Assembly: GCA_021414005.1 (NCBI GenBank)
Contig: JAIOPH010000013.1
Coordinates: 124,001 to 188,000 of the forward strand
Direction: 5' to 3'
Source of the DNA: Chthoniobacter sp.
GTDB lineage: Bacteria > Verrucomicrobiota > Verrucomicrobiia > Chthoniobacterales > Chthoniobacteraceae
Length of the DNA stretch: 64,000 nt
The notes under the pieces are model-generated. The model did no database searches, had not been told where the DNA came from, and was given only the letters and a program-made list of their open reading frames with translations. Shown here one piece after another: positions 35,660 through 45,363 of this stretch. The first letter of the stretch is position 1; each line of letters starts with the position of its first letter. The translations under genes and the position numbers were made by a program.

Positions 35660-37435
35660 ATGCCCATTTACCGCCGTGCGCTCGCCTATTACAGGCCGTT
35701 TCTCGCACCCACGCTCGTGGCGGTGGCGCTGACCGTCGTTTCTATTGGGCTCGGTCTGCTCCGCCCGTGGCCGTTCGCGTTCATCATTGATCGCGTCCTC
35801 CCGGCAGCGGCCACGCCGGAGCACCAGCTCGCTGTACTCGGCTACGATCTCTCCGCCTGGAGTCTGCCGTCGATCGTCCTGCTGATGTGCGTGATGATCG
35901 TAGCCCTCCATCTGCTCAATGGACTGCTCAACCTCTTCACCGGCATCATGTTTCTCCGCGTGGGCCTCCAGGCAGTCCTCCGCATGCGCACGGAAATCTA
36001 CGCCTGCCTGCATTCGCTCCCGCTAAAATTTCACGACCAACGCCGCAGCAGCGACTCGAGTTTCCGCGTGGCTTACGATTCGCAGTCCATCCAGTCGTTT
36101 TACAGCAAGGCCATCTTCATTTTTCAGTCCACCTTCACCATCGGCAGCACCTTTGCCGTGATGTGGCGGCTCGATGCGCATCTGACGCTGCTCTCGCTCG
36201 CGGTCATTCCGTTCATGGTCGCCACCATGTATTTCTATGCGCAGCGTATCCGCCACGAGTCCACGACCATCGCCGAGCGTGAAAGTGCCGTGCTGACCGT
36301 GGCGCAGGAGGGTCTCAGCTCGATCAAAATGGTGCAGGCTTTTGGCCGCGAGGAATACGAGGTCGCGCAATTCCGCACCAGCGCGCGAGAGAGTCTCGAC
36401 GCCAATCTCCGGCTGAATTTCATCTCGATGAAAAGCTCGCTCATCATCAGCACGCTCATCGCCGGGAGCACCGCCGTCATGTATTTCGTCGGCTCACGCC
36501 ACGTCCTCGACGGCTCGCTCCGGCTCGGCGAGCTGATCTGGATTTCCTCGCTCGTGCTCATGCTCTACCAGCCGCTCGAAGCGCTCACCTACGTCGCCTG
36601 GGCACTGGAAGGTGCCGCCGCCGGCGTAAAGCGGTGCTTCGAGGTGCTCGACAAGGAGGACGAGGTCAAAGATTCGCCCACCGCGCTCGCGCTCGCGTCC
36701 ACCACCGGCGAGATCGTCCTGGAAAACGTCGCCTTTGGCTATACGCCCGAGACCACGATCCTGAGCGGCGTGAATCTCCGCATCGCACCGGGCCAGACCG
36801 TCGCCTTCGTCGGCGGCACCGGCGCGGGCAAGAGCACCCTTCTGTCACTCATCCCGCGCTTTTACGACCCCAACGCCGGACGCGTGCTGCTCGACGGCCA
36901 CGACCTCCGTGACCTGACGAAAAAATCCCTCCGCAACCAGATCAGCATCGTCCTGCAGGACACGCTGCTCTTCTCCACCACCATCCGCGAAAACATCGCC
37001 TATGGCCGGCCCGACGCCACGGAAGAGCAGATCATCGAAGCCGCCAAACGCGCCCAGGCCCACGACTTCATCATGGCGCAGCCGGACGGCTACAAATCGC
37101 AGGTCGGCGAGCGCGGCGGACACCTCAGCGTCGGTCAGCGCCAGCGCATCGGCATCGCCCGCGCCTTTTTGAAAAACGCGCCCATTCTCCTGCTCGACGA
37201 GCCGACCAGCGCGCTCGACCCCACCACCGAGGCCGCGATTATGGAAACGATGCAGGAACTCATGCGCGGTCGCACCACCCTCATCATCACCCACCGCATC
37301 GCCACCATTCACGACGTGGAAAAAATCGTCGTGCTCGGCCAGGGCGGCGTCCTCGAAGTCGGCAGCGGCCCGGAACTCGTCGCCCGCGGCGGAGCCTACG
37401 CCGCGCTCTACCACTCCGCGAATCTCGGCGGCTAA
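35660..37435 (+). CDS. MsbA-like ABC exporter (fused membrane and ATPase domains)
   Basis: 591 aa, the half-transporter length. Residues ~1-325 form six transmembrane helices (ABC_membrane type I exporter fold). Residues ~350-591 form a complete ATPase: Walker A GGTGAGKST, Q-loop VLQDTLLF, signature LSVGQRQR, Walker B ILLLDEPTSALD and switch ITHR. It acts as a homodimeric inner-membrane exporter of lipids, peptides or drugs; the substrate is unknown. The 3' end overlaps the convergent vapC gene by 4 nt. Confidence 0.94.
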   Translation: MPIYRRALAYYRPFLAPTLVAVALTVVSIGLGLLRPWPFAFIIDRVLPAAATPEHQLAVLGYDLSAWSLPSIVLLMCVMIVALHLLNGLLNLFTGIMFLRVGLQAVLRMRTEIYACLHSLPLKFHDQRRSSDSSFRVAYDSQSIQSFYSKAIFIFQSTFTIGSTFAVMWRLDAHLTLLSLAVIPFMVATMYFYAQRIRHESTTIAERESAVLTVAQEGLSSIKMVQAFGREEYEVAQFRTSARESLDANLRLNFISMKSSLIISTLIAGSTAVMYFVGSRHVLDGSLRLGELIWISSLVLMLYQPLEALTYVAWALEGAAAGVKRCFEVLDKEDEVKDSPTALALASTTGEIVLENVAFGYTPETTILSGVNLRIAPGQTVAFVGGTGAGKSTLLSLIPRFYDPNAGRVLLDGHDLRDLTKKSLRNQISIVLQDTLLFSTTIRENIAYGRPDATEEQIIEAAKRAQAHDFIMAQPDGYKSQVGERGGHLSVGQRQRIGIARAFLKNAPILLLDEPTSALDPTTEAAIMETMQELMRGRTTLIITHRIATIHDVEKIVVLGQGGVLEVGSGPELVARGGAYAALYHSANLGG

Positions 37436-37824
37436 ACGAGCCGCGAAATCACGCGCAGCCCCGGCACCCGCGCGAAATCGGAGTCCAGCGTCAGCACCGC
37501 GGCCTCGCTTTCGAGCGCGCAGACGGCGATGAGCAAATCGGTGACCTGCATCACCTGGCCCCTGCGATCCATCTCCCACGCCAACTTCGCGGCCCGCTCC
37601 CAGACGGTATTCAACGTCGGCACATACAGCATGCAGCCCATGTATTCGGCCATGCGCTTGTGCGCCGGCTTCTGCTTCATGCCGCGCAGGACTTCGACCA
37701 TCACCACACCGCACGTCACCATTTCCCAATCATCGGAATAGGCCGCCAACTCCTCCAGCGGATCGAGCCCGGTGCGCAGCCGGCCGATGAAAAAGCTGCT
37801 ATCGACGAGGGCTCTTCCGGCCAT
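37432..37824 (-). CDS. vapC: VapC-family PIN-domain toxin
   Basis: 130 aa. The PIN-domain acidic residues are in place: Asp8 (ALVDSS), Glu44 (VMVEVLRG), Asp96 (VTDLLIA) and Asp114/Asp116 (LTLDSDF). VapC proteins are Mg-dependent endoribonucleases that cut tRNA or rRNA when freed from antitoxin. Its start lies 26 nt inside the end of the antitoxin gene, the usual coupled order. Confidence 0.88.
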   Translation of the reverse strand: MAGRALVDSSFFIGRLRTGLDPLEELAAYSDDWEMVTCGVVMVEVLRGMKQKPAHKRMAEYMGCMLYVPTLNTVWERAAKLAWEMDRRGQVMQVTDLLIAVCALESEAAVLTLDSDFARVPGLRVISRLV

Positions 37825-38056
37825 ATTTCGGTGCGGTTTCAGCTACCCGAAGGGACTCCTTTTCGAACGGATCTTCCCACGCGGTCTTGAGTTCTTCGGA
37901 CGTGAGGCCGAGCCCCTTCTTGCCGAGTTCCTTGAGCTTGTGCCTTCTCACCATTTCGGTGAGCGCCTTTTCGACCGCCCCGGTCTTGCTGGCCACGCCG
38001 GTGATCCTCACCACGTCGGCGAGTGTTTCTTCATCAATATGCATCGTCATCTTCAT
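37799..38056 (-). CDS. vapB: VapB-family antitoxin
   Basis: 85 aa from the ATG at 38056. The N-terminus MKMTMHIDEETLADVVRITG is a short ribbon-helix-type DNA-binding start with the segment SKTGAVEKALTEMVRR typical of VapB (DUF2191) antitoxins. The C-terminal tail is charged and flexible, as needed to wrap the toxin. It should neutralise VapC and repress its own promoter. Confidence 0.82.
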   Translation of the reverse strand: MKMTMHIDEETLADVVRITGVASKTGAVEKALTEMVRRHKLKELGKKGLGLTSEELKTAWEDPFEKESLRVAETAPKYGRKSPRR

Positions 38057-38157
38057 GGAGCGGAGAGTATGGCATACATGCCATACCCGCAAGCGCTTTT
38101 TCCAATTTTTTCGCGTCGCGCTTCCCGGCGTCCTTCATTCATGGTTGAAAGGGCGGC

Positions 38158-38745
38158 ATGAGCAACGTCACCGCCGAGCGCCGCGTCGAACAAGATTGGT
38201 GGCCCCACGCCATCCCGGAAAACGTCACTTGGGGCGAAGGACTCTATGCCGAGACCGCGCAGATTTTCCGCTTCATGCGCAGCAAACGCCAGCCGGCCGT
38301 CGAGCTCGGTAAGCACGTCTCGCTTTATGCCGGCGTCTCCTTCGCCCTCGGCGAAAATGGCTCCTGTAAAATCGGCGACTTCACCTTGCTCAACGGCGCG
38401 CTCATCATGGCCGACGAGCGCATCGAGATCGGCCGGCACGTCCTCGTCTCGTGGAATGTCGGCATCGCCGATTCCGACTTCCATCCCATCGACGCCGCCC
38501 AGCGCCGCATCGACACCTTCGCCCTCGCCCCATTCTACAAAGACCGCCCGCCGCGTCCCGTGCTGAAAACCGCGCCCGTCATCATCGAGGACAACGTCTG
38601 GATCGGCATGAACGCCGTCATCTTAAAAGGCGTGACCATTGGCGAAAACTCCATCGTTGCCGCCGGCTCCGTCGTCTCGAAAAGCGTCCCGGCCAACGTC
38701 GTCGTCGCCGGCAATCCCGCCGTCATCGTGAAGCATTTGCAGTGA
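38158..38745 (+). CDS. Hexapeptide-repeat acyltransferase
   Basis: 195 aa. Beta-helix repeats are visible ([60 protein letters not shown]) with the closing [24 protein letters not shown] contains the likely catalytic His. It belongs to the LbH acetyltransferase superfamily (CysE/maltose-acetyltransferase-like); acceptor unknown. The first ~50 residues are specific to this protein. It starts 101 nt from the divergent antitoxin start. Confidence 0.85.
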   Translation: MSNVTAERRVEQDWWPHAIPENVTWGEGLYAETAQIFRFMRSKRQPAVELGKHVSLYAGVSFALGENGSCKIGDFTLLNGALIMADERIEIGRHVLVSWNVGIADSDFHPIDAAQRRIDTFALAPFYKDRPPRPVLKTAPVIIEDNVWIGMNAVILKGVTIGENSIVAAGSVVSKSVPANVVVAGNPAVIVKHLQ

Positions 38746-38954
38746 CCGGGCCGGTGCCGCGCGCCGCGCTGGCCGAGAAGCGCAAAGCCGAACTGGTTAC
38801 CAGCGAGCCGGCGTTCATGGCGCTGGCTTGGGAAACCAACATCGTCTGGCTCGCGTAACTAGGATCGGAGGCAGCGAGGGGCGGGTATTCTGAACTGGAA
38901 CATTTGTAGCCGATCGTCCGCAGACCAGAACCGATCCGGCTGGCATAACGCGCC

Positions 38955-39182
38955 ATGCCGAAACGGGACAGGACCCTCACCGATTTTGGCCGCAATGTGG
39001 CGCGACTGCGCGCGGATCGCGGCTACTCCCAAGACAAACTCGCCGAGCTGTCGGACATTGACCGCACCTATGTCAGCGGTATTGAACGCGGCGTTCGCAA
39101 TCCCGGAATCAAAGCCGTGCTCAAGCTTGCCTGTGCGTTGCGCGTGGGTGTCGAGGAACTTTGTGAAGGAGTTGGCAAGTGA
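38955..39182 (+). CDS. XRE-family HTH regulator, likely controller of the adjacent restriction cluster
   Basis: 75 aa, a single HTH_3 domain: FGRNVARLRADRGYSQDKLAELSDIDRTYVSGIERGVRNP. The size and position, overlapping the methyltransferase start by 4 nt, match C-protein-type controllers that delay restriction until methylation is complete. A controller box was not identified in the 96 bp before it. Confidence 0.88.
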   Translation: MPKRDRTLTDFGRNVARLRADRGYSQDKLAELSDIDRTYVSGIERGVRNPGIKAVLKLACALRVGVEELCEGVGK

Positions 39183-40849
39183 GTGCGCCAACCTTCCTCG
39201 ACCTCTTTTGCGGCTGCGGTGGGTTTTCGCTGGGGATGGAACGCGCGGGGTTTCAGTGCTTGGCGGCGATTGATTTTAATGCGGAGGCCATCAAGACGCT
39301 GCGGGCGAATTTTCCGCATCTCGGGGAAGAGCGCGCGCGGCAGGAAGACCTCACTACATTTCGCCCGGAGCATCTTGAGAAGATTATCGGGACGGATCGC
39401 GTGGATGTGATCGTGGGTGGGCCGCCGTGCCAGGGATTCAGCACGGCGCGGCAGGTGGATGGGGCAAACCACGGCGAACGATTGAAGGCCGATCCGCGGC
39501 GGCAGCTTTTTCGCGAGTTGCTGAGGTATGTGGAGTTCTTTCAACCGCGCGTTTTCATCATGGAAAATGTCCTCGGACTTCGTACGGCAGCGGGCGGGGA
39601 ATACTTTACGGCGGTGCAGCACGAAGCGCGGCGCGTGGGGCACGGGCGGGGGCTGCCCGGCTACCGAGTGCATGGGCAGATCGAGGATGCGTATTCTCTC
39701 GGTGTACCGCAAAAACGCCAGCGGCAGCTCATCATCGGTGTGCGTGGCGATCTTCCCGGCTATTTCCCGCCAGACCTCCATCCCGCGAAACGCGCCTTGC
39801 CGGGCACGAATCTCGGCGCGGCGATCAGCGATCTGCCGCCGATTCCGGCGGGTGGTGGTGAGGAGGTGTGCGCTTACGATCGGTGGTGGCGGCGCAACGC
39901 TTTGGCACGGTTCGGTCCGGCTGCGCGGAACTATCTTTTCAAAGTTCTCGAAGTCCTCAAAGCACGGCAACTCACCGCACATCGCGCCCGTCCACACAGC
40001 GATCGCGATCTGCGCGATTTTGCGCGGCTCGCCGAGGGGCAAAGTTCCGCGCAGGCTATGCGCGCCGGGATCGAGTTCGAGTTCCCTTACAAAAAGACCA
40101 CCTTCACGGATCGGTATACCCGGCAGAGCCGCCACGCGTCGTGCAGCACCATCGTCGCGCACTTGAGCAAGGACGGGCTCATGTTCATCCACCCTCAGCA
40201 GAATCGATCGCTCACCCCTCGCGAAGCCGCCCGCATTCAGAGCTTCCCGGATTGGTTCCAATTTCCCGTTGCCCGCACCCACCAGTTCCGACTCATCGGC
40301 AATGCCGTACCACCCTTGGTTTCCGAAGCGGTCGGCGATGCCGTGCGCGGATTTTTGCGCGTCTCGAGTTCCTTGTCGCCCCGCCTGCGGCAAATGGCTC
40401 TACCGCTTGCGAGGCAAAGACCGACCCACGAAAAAAAACGGGGGCGGCCGCCACTCGATCTTCCCCAGGATATCTTGCAAGCTCTGGCTCGAGTGCGCGT
40501 GCTGGCGCAGGCTAATCCTACTCAGATTCGTGCATTCGATAACGCCGCCTTTCGTCGCGGCTGGCACGCACTGCTCTTCGCCTTTCCTGAACTGCATCCC
40601 GATAACGCCTTTCCCAAAGCTCATGGCTCCGCTCGCTTCGACGCCGAGCCGCCTCTCGCTGAGGCCCATGAATGGCGCGAACGTTTCGAGCGCAGCGGCT
40701 GGCCAGTGGCGCTCGTCCCGATCGGCGCCGAGGCATGGAGGCGATATGAAGTCGGCGAGCTTTCTGAGCGTTCGTTCTATTGCGTGGGTGCGCAGCGAGC
40801 CGGGCTGAACCTCCGACGCAATTCGGGCCAACACTCTTCCAGCATTTGA
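39179..40849 (+). CDS. dcm: DNA (cytosine-5) methyltransferase
   Basis: 556 aa with a GTG start overlapping the regulator stop. C5-methyltransferase motifs in order: I (DLFCGCGGFSLG, 8-19), IV (GPPCQGFS with nucleophile Cys84), VI (FIMENVLGL), VIII (QKRQRQLI), IX (RSLTPREAARIQSFPDWF) and X (IGNAVPP). About 150 residues beyond motif X form an extra C-terminal domain not seen in compact Dcm enzymes. It methylates cytosine in a specific sequence to mark self DNA. It heads a cluster with a MORC-like ATPase, Z1, DUF4420, AIPR and Vsr genes. Confidence 0.95.
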   Translation: MSAPTFLDLFCGCGGFSLGMERAGFQCLAAIDFNAEAIKTLRANFPHLGEERARQEDLTTFRPEHLEKIIGTDRVDVIVGGPPCQGFSTARQVDGANHGERLKADPRRQLFRELLRYVEFFQPRVFIMENVLGLRTAAGGEYFTAVQHEARRVGHGRGLPGYRVHGQIEDAYSLGVPQKRQRQLIIGVRGDLPGYFPPDLHPAKRALPGTNLGAAISDLPPIPAGGGEEVCAYDRWWRRNALARFGPAARNYLFKVLEVLKARQLTAHRARPHSDRDLRDFARLAEGQSSAQAMRAGIEFEFPYKKTTFTDRYTRQSRHASCSTIVAHLSKDGLMFIHPQQNRSLTPREAARIQSFPDWFQFPVARTHQFRLIGNAVPPLVSEAVGDAVRGFLRVSSSLSPRLRQMALPLARQRPTHEKKRGRPPLDLPQDILQALARVRVLAQANPTQIRAFDNAAFRRGWHALLFAFPELHPDNAFPKAHGSARFDAEPPLAEAHEWRERFERSGWPVALVPIGAEAWRRYEVGELSERSFYCVGAQRAGLNLRRNSGQHSSSI

Positions 40850-42282
40850 AACCAGCGAAACCGGTGCGCAAAGCGAAAGCCTCGTCGGCGGAATACGACG
40901 ACGCCCCGCCGCGCGCGGCGGCTCTCGTCGAAAGCCTGCGCGCCTTTGGCTACGAACTCCCCACCGCGCTCGCCGATCTGGTGGATAACAGCATCTTCGC
41001 GAATGCCCGCCACGTCTGGCTGCACTTCCATTGGGCCGGGGCGCAGTCGGCCATCGCCGTCATCGACGATGGCGACGGCATGGATGAGCCAACGCTGCTC
41101 GAAGCCATGCGCCCCGGCAGCACCAATCCGCGCGAGACCCGCGACCCGCGCGATCTGGGACGCTTCGGCCTCGGGTTGAAGACCGCGTCCTTCTCGCAAG
41201 GCCGGCGTGTCACCGTCCGCACCCGGCGCAAAGGCGGACCGATGCTCACTCGCTCGTGGGATCTCGACCACATCGCGAAAGTCGATGCATGGCAGCTCCT
41301 GCGCACCGCCGGACCGCGGGCGGTGGAGTTTTCCGCGCGACTCGATACGCTGCCGAAAGGCACCGCGGTCATTTGGGAAAACATGGATCGCATCGTCCCG
41401 GACGCCCGCACCGGGAGCGATGCCGACGAGCACACTTTCCTCTCGCGAGCCGATGCCGTGCGCGCGCATCTCGCCGCCACCTTTCATCGCTTCCTAGCCG
41501 GCCCGCGCGCGCTGCGGCTGCTCCTGAACGATCATCCCATCGAGCCTTGGGACACTTTCCTCAGCACCGAGACGGCCACCCAGCATCGCCCGCCGGAGCG
41601 GCTGAAATGCGGCGGAGCCATCGTGGAAGTCGAGCCGTTCGTCCTGCCCCACCTTTCCAAAGTTGATCCCGAGACCCATCGCCAAGCGGCGGGCAGGCGC
41701 GGCTGGAATGCGCACCAGGGCTTCTACATCTATCGCAACCGCCGCCTCCTCGTGGCGGGCGACTGGCTTGGTCTCGCCGGTTGGAAAGCGGAGGAGCACT
41801 ACAAGCTCGCGCGCATTCGCGTGGACGTGCCGAACTCGCTCGATCACGCGTGGGCCATTGATGTCACGAAGTCCAGGGCGCAACCTCCCGCCGCGCTCCG
41901 AGGCGATCTGGAGCGAATCGGACGCACCACGCGCAGCCTCGCCAAGCAGGTCTATTCCCATCGCGGCGCGAAGCTCATGCCCGTGGCCACTGAGGATCGC
42001 GTCTTCCTTTGGGAGCAGCGCGCGAAGCATCACCAAGTTTCGTATCGGCTGAACCGCGAGCATCCGCTCATCCGCACCGCCACGGCGGCGTGCAGCGACA
42101 AGGCCAAACTCCGTGCGCTACTCCGGCTCATCGAGGAGACGATTCCCGTCCCGCTGATCACGATCACCGACCGTGAAAAGCCCGATCAAACCATCGGCCC
42201 ATTCGAGTCGGCGAAGGAAGGTGAAGTGTTGGATGTGATGCGCTTGGGAAACATGCACGCCTTCGCGAATCGGGCTTGTTAG
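40846..42282 (+). CDS. MORC-like GHKL ATPase
   Basis: 478 aa if it starts at the TTG overlapping the dcm stop (TTGA); a GTG at 40864 is an alternative. The GHKL ATP-binding motifs are intact: N-box ALADLVDNS (41-49), G1 IDDGDGMD (73-80) and G2 GRFGLGLKTAS (105-115). The rest resembles the S5-like domain and C-terminal region of bacterial MORC/MutL-related proteins. Iyer, Abhiman and Aravind described such ATPases in restriction-type operons with Z1, AIPR, DUF4420 and Vsr proteins. It probably forms an ATP-gated clamp on DNA. Confidence 0.88.
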   Translation: MKPAKPVRKAKASSAEYDDAPPRAAALVESLRAFGYELPTALADLVDNSIFANARHVWLHFHWAGAQSAIAVIDDGDGMDEPTLLEAMRPGSTNPRETRDPRDLGRFGLGLKTASFSQGRRVTVRTRRKGGPMLTRSWDLDHIAKVDAWQLLRTAGPRAVEFSARLDTLPKGTAVIWENMDRIVPDARTGSDADEHTFLSRADAVRAHLAATFHRFLAGPRALRLLLNDHPIEPWDTFLSTETATQHRPPERLKCGGAIVEVEPFVLPHLSKVDPETHRQAAGRRGWNAHQGFYIYRNRRLLVAGDWLGLAGWKAEEHYKLARIRVDVPNSLDHAWAIDVTKSRAQPPAALRGDLERIGRTTRSLAKQVYSHRGAKLMPVATEDRVFLWEQRAKHHQVSYRLNREHPLIRTATAACSDKAKLRALLRLIEETIPVPLITITDREKPDQTIGPFESAKEGEVLDVMRLGNMHAFANRAC

Positions 42283-42305
42283 AAAGGCGGTAGCCTGGTC
42301 TTTGA

Positions 42306-42707
42306 ATGGGGATGCCAGTCACGTTTGAGAAAGTTGTCGTCGGTTCGCGTTGGGAGCGCGAACAACTGGCGCAGCTTTGGGGCTATGAAAGTTTCCACGC
42401 GCTGGCGCGCGGAGTCTTTACTCCCGCAAACGACAACAAGATTTTGCTCTTTGTCAGCGAAGAGAAGCCGTCGGACTTCACTCAATACGAAGACCGACTT
42501 AACGGACGGCAACTTGTTTGGGACGGCGCAAAGGGACACCAATCGGATAAACGCATCGCCAGTGCGGATCGGAACGGAGACGAGATTCATGTCTTCTACC
42601 GGAAGAAGCATCGCGACCTCTTTACCTACGTTGGCCGCTTCAAAGTTTTGTCCTGCGAACTACTCACAACCGAGCCGAGCCGATTTCGGTTTGAGCTTAT
42701 CGACTAA
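42306..42707 (+). CDS. Small protein resembling a stand-alone DUF3427 domain
   Basis: 133 aa. The core ILLFVSEEKPSDFTQYEDRLNG..LVWDGAKGHQSDKRI...GDEIHVFYRKKHRDLFTYVGRF follows the pattern of the DUF3427 domain found at the C-terminus of SauUSI-type restriction helicases, which may read modified DNA. The assignment is from memory. It lies 5 nt before the HNH nuclease gene; together they look like a compact modification-sensing nuclease pair inserted in the larger cluster. ATG at 42312 is an alternative start. Confidence 0.6.
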   Translation: MGMPVTFEKVVVGSRWEREQLAQLWGYESFHALARGVFTPANDNKILLFVSEEKPSDFTQYEDRLNGRQLVWDGAKGHQSDKRIASADRNGDEIHVFYRKKHRDLFTYVGRFKVLSCELLTTEPSRFRFELID

Positions 42708-42712
42708 CCCAT

Positions 42713-43486
42713 ATGGCCAAAGGACGACCTTGGACACACGACGAGTTGGTGGTTGCGATGAACATCTATTGCAAGTTGCCCTTCGGTAAGCTGCACGCGC
42801 GGAATCCAACGATCATCTCTTTGGCTGAACATCTCGACCGGACGCCGGGAAGCGTGGCGATGAAGCTGTGTAACTTTGCTTCCCTTGATCCGGTTCACGC
42901 AGCACGCGGCGTCAGCGGGTTGACGGGAGCGAGCCAAGGCGATCGGGAAGTCTGGCAGGAATTCAACAAAGACTGGGAAGCTCGCGCCTTTGAAAGTGAA
43001 CGCATGATTGCGGAACTCCGAGGTGAGTCCGTTGAGAAATCGGCGGAGATCAACGAAGCCGACTTGCCGAGGGAAGGTCTGGAGCGGGAACGCGTCGTGA
43101 AACAACGAGTGAACCAATACTTCTTCCGCTCCGCTGTTCTGGCTGCTTACGACCGTCGTTGCTGCATTACGGGCTTGGCAGTTCCAGAATTACTCATTGC
43201 GAGTCACGTCGTTCCTTGGTCGGTGAACAAAGCTGCGCGCGTGAATCCGCGGAATGGACTCTGCCTTAACGCGCTCCACGACCGCGCATTTGATCGCGGT
43301 CTAATTACTCTGACGCCAGATTTCCGCATCGCTGTCTCACCAAAGATAAGATCCAAAACTGACGGATTGCTGACGAAGCGATGGATCTTGGATTTCGAGG
43401 GAAAGGAAATCCGTTTGCCGGAGCGTTTCTTACCGGACGCGGAGTTTGTCGCCTGGCACCGCGACAATGTTTTTCAAAGCACCTGA
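42713..43486 (+). CDS. HNH endonuclease, restriction type
   Basis: 257 aa. The N-terminal ~60 residues are a Myb/SANT-like helical segment (RPWTHDELVVAMNIYCKLPFG...). The C-terminal domain has the HNH fold: RCCITG (150-154), SHVVPW (164-169), Asn181 in NPRNGLCLNALHDRAFDRGLI and His189. This family is widespread in restriction and anti-phage loci and should cut double-stranded DNA. It is paired with the DUF3427-like gene and converges on a small HTH gene 7 nt away. Confidence 0.86.
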   Translation: MAKGRPWTHDELVVAMNIYCKLPFGKLHARNPTIISLAEHLDRTPGSVAMKLCNFASLDPVHAARGVSGLTGASQGDREVWQEFNKDWEARAFESERMIAELRGESVEKSAEINEADLPREGLERERVVKQRVNQYFFRSAVLAAYDRRCCITGLAVPELLIASHVVPWSVNKAARVNPRNGLCLNALHDRAFDRGLITLTPDFRIAVSPKIRSKTDGLLTKRWILDFEGKEIRLPERFLPDAEFVAWHRDNVFQST

Positions 43487-43493
43487 AAGGCGC

Positions 43494-43721
43494 TCACAAC
43501 CCAGCGCGAGCCATGAGTCGCTGGACATCTGATCCAAGGGCGTCAGCGATGGCGACGACATCCAAGAGGGTTGCTTCCTTCTCACCGCGCTCAATCTCTT
43601 CCAAGAACGAAGGCGCTATCTTCGCCTGCTTGGCAACGTCGTCAGTCGAGGCACCTCTTTCTCGACGCAGGTCGGCTATCGCAGAGCCGAGGGCAGATAG
43701 TTCCGGTGATTTTTCAGGCAT
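43494..43721 (-). CDS. XRE-family HTH regulator
   Basis: 75 aa, one HTH_3 domain: LGSAIADLRRERGASTDDVAKQAKIAPSFLEEIERGEKEAT. It is the only leftward gene in the restriction cluster and lies at the right edge of the inserted module. It may control the HNH/DUF3427-like pair. Its promoter region, about 40 bp, is shared with the breakpoint at which homology to the Z1 gene begins. Confidence 0.82.
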   Translation of the reverse strand: MPEKSPELSALGSAIADLRRERGASTDDVAKQAKIAPSFLEEIERGEKEATLLDVVAIADALGSDVQRLMARAGL

Positions 43722-43759
43722 GATGCTTTTTGCCCTGGCTACACTGACGAATCAATAGC

Positions 43760-45363
43760 GCTCGCGGGCAGCAGGATGTTCACAACTCGATGCTCGTCCA
43801 TGTGACGCCGTGCAACATCACGTCGTGGACTTGGTGCGGGACGAGATGGATTTTCTTCGGCAGCGGATCGCGATGGGCGATGGCGACCGGAAGCCCACGG
43901 CACTCGATGAACTCAAGGCGCTGTGGGAGGAAGAGTTCGTGCCCGCGAGCAAGATCATCCGGGCGCAGGTGCCGGAGGAAAATCTGCCCGCGATCCCGTG
44001 GCGGCAGGTGGCGGCGGAGTTGCATGAAGCGGCGTCACGGATCGAGGTGAAAGAGATCAACGGGAACGCGCCCGATGCGCTGGATTACGTGGCGCACAAG
44101 AGCGGGTTCAGCGTTGTCGCGGTGGGTGGCGACAAGCTCTCGCGCGGGCTCACGCTCGAAGGGCTTTCGGTCAGCTACTTTCTGCGGACTTCGCGGATGT
44201 ATGACACGCTGATGCAGATGGGCCGCTGGTTTGGCTACCGGCCCGGCTACCTCGATTTGTGCCGCCTTTTCACCACGGCGGAACTCCAGCAGTGGTATCG
44301 CCACATCGCCCTCGCCGAGGTGGAGCTGCGGCGTGAATTTGACCGGATGAAGGCGGCCGGGCTGACGCCGCGGCAATACGGACTGCGCGTGCGCGAGCAT
44401 CCGGGCGGAATGGTGGTGACGGCGATGAACAAAATGACGAACGCGCAAACGCTCCAGCTTTCCTACGCTGGACAGCTCGTGCAGATCGCGCACTTCGCCA
44501 CACGGCCCGCGACGGTGCGCGCGAACTTTGCGGCCACCGACCGCTTTCTCTCTGCGCTCGGTGCGCCGGGCCGGACGCACAAGGACATCCAGCTGTGGAG
44601 CGGAGTGCGACCGGAGCTGGTGGTCGGCGAACTGCTGGCGAATTTCGATATTCATCAGCACTGTGTGCGGGTGCAGCGGGAGGAGCTGGGGAAATTCATC
44701 CGGCACCAGGCCGGGCAGGGCGAACTGACTTCCTGGACTGTGGCGCTGATCGGAATCGCTGGAGACGGTCATTCCTTCCAGCTGGCCGGTCACGATGGAA
44801 CTTGCAGCGGACGCAAAGTGGAGGGCGCAGCCACGCCGCCTGCGGTCGGCTGGCGGGATGCGGGGACCGACGGTGAGAGCGATCCCGGACTTTTTTCCAC
44901 GACGAAGGCGAACATTCAGAGCCCCACGCATCAGTCGCTCGATCTCATGGACCTGCCGCTCGATGCGCCAACGCTCGCAGAATTGTTGGAGAAACGGGAA
45001 GGCCGGTTTGGCCCGACACTCTTCAATTCACAGGAACAGGACATCTTGCGCCGCTGTGCGGCCGCGGGCCAGACGCTGCACGCCGCTGCGCTAGAAATCA
45101 CGAGCCTGCGTTACCCGCCGGAAGAAGGCGCTCCGGCGCATAAGACGCCGTATGGTGCGGTGGCGCGCGAGGTCCGCCCCGTGCGTTACGGAATGCTGCT
45201 CATCTATCCGCTGGTGCCGAGAGGTCACGACTGGCCAGGGGATGAGAAGCCATTCATCGGTCTGGCGTTTTGCTTTCCGAGCAGTCACACGGCGCGAGCG
45301 GTGGACTACAAGGTGAACAAGATCTGGCGCTCCGAACTGCGCGACGAGGAGTATGAGGATTGA
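43760..45363 (+). pseudogene. Z1-domain protein, N-terminally truncated and frameshifted
   Basis: The open frame from GTG 43810 encodes 517 aa with Z1-protein features: SRGLTLEGL (helicase motif V-like, residue 111 on) and QMGRWFGYR (motif VI-like, 136-144), then the Z1 C-terminal region. Full Z1 proteins are, to my knowledge, ~850-1000 aa with an N-terminal P-loop helicase half, which is absent. Upstream in another frame, 43760-43808 encodes ARGQQDVHNSMLVHVTP, the expected junction sequence of intact relatives. It is cut off from the main frame by a shift at ~43808 and from the helicase by the HNH/HTH insertion. The motor is therefore lost; a truncated product may still be made. It overlaps the next gene by 11 nt. 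Confidence 0.75.

Noticed and set aside
38743..38859. 37-codon GTG frame overlapping the acyltransferase stop (ends in NIVWLA)
   Set aside because: No recognisable domain, no ribosome binding site and high-GC composition that often leaves such frames open by chance.
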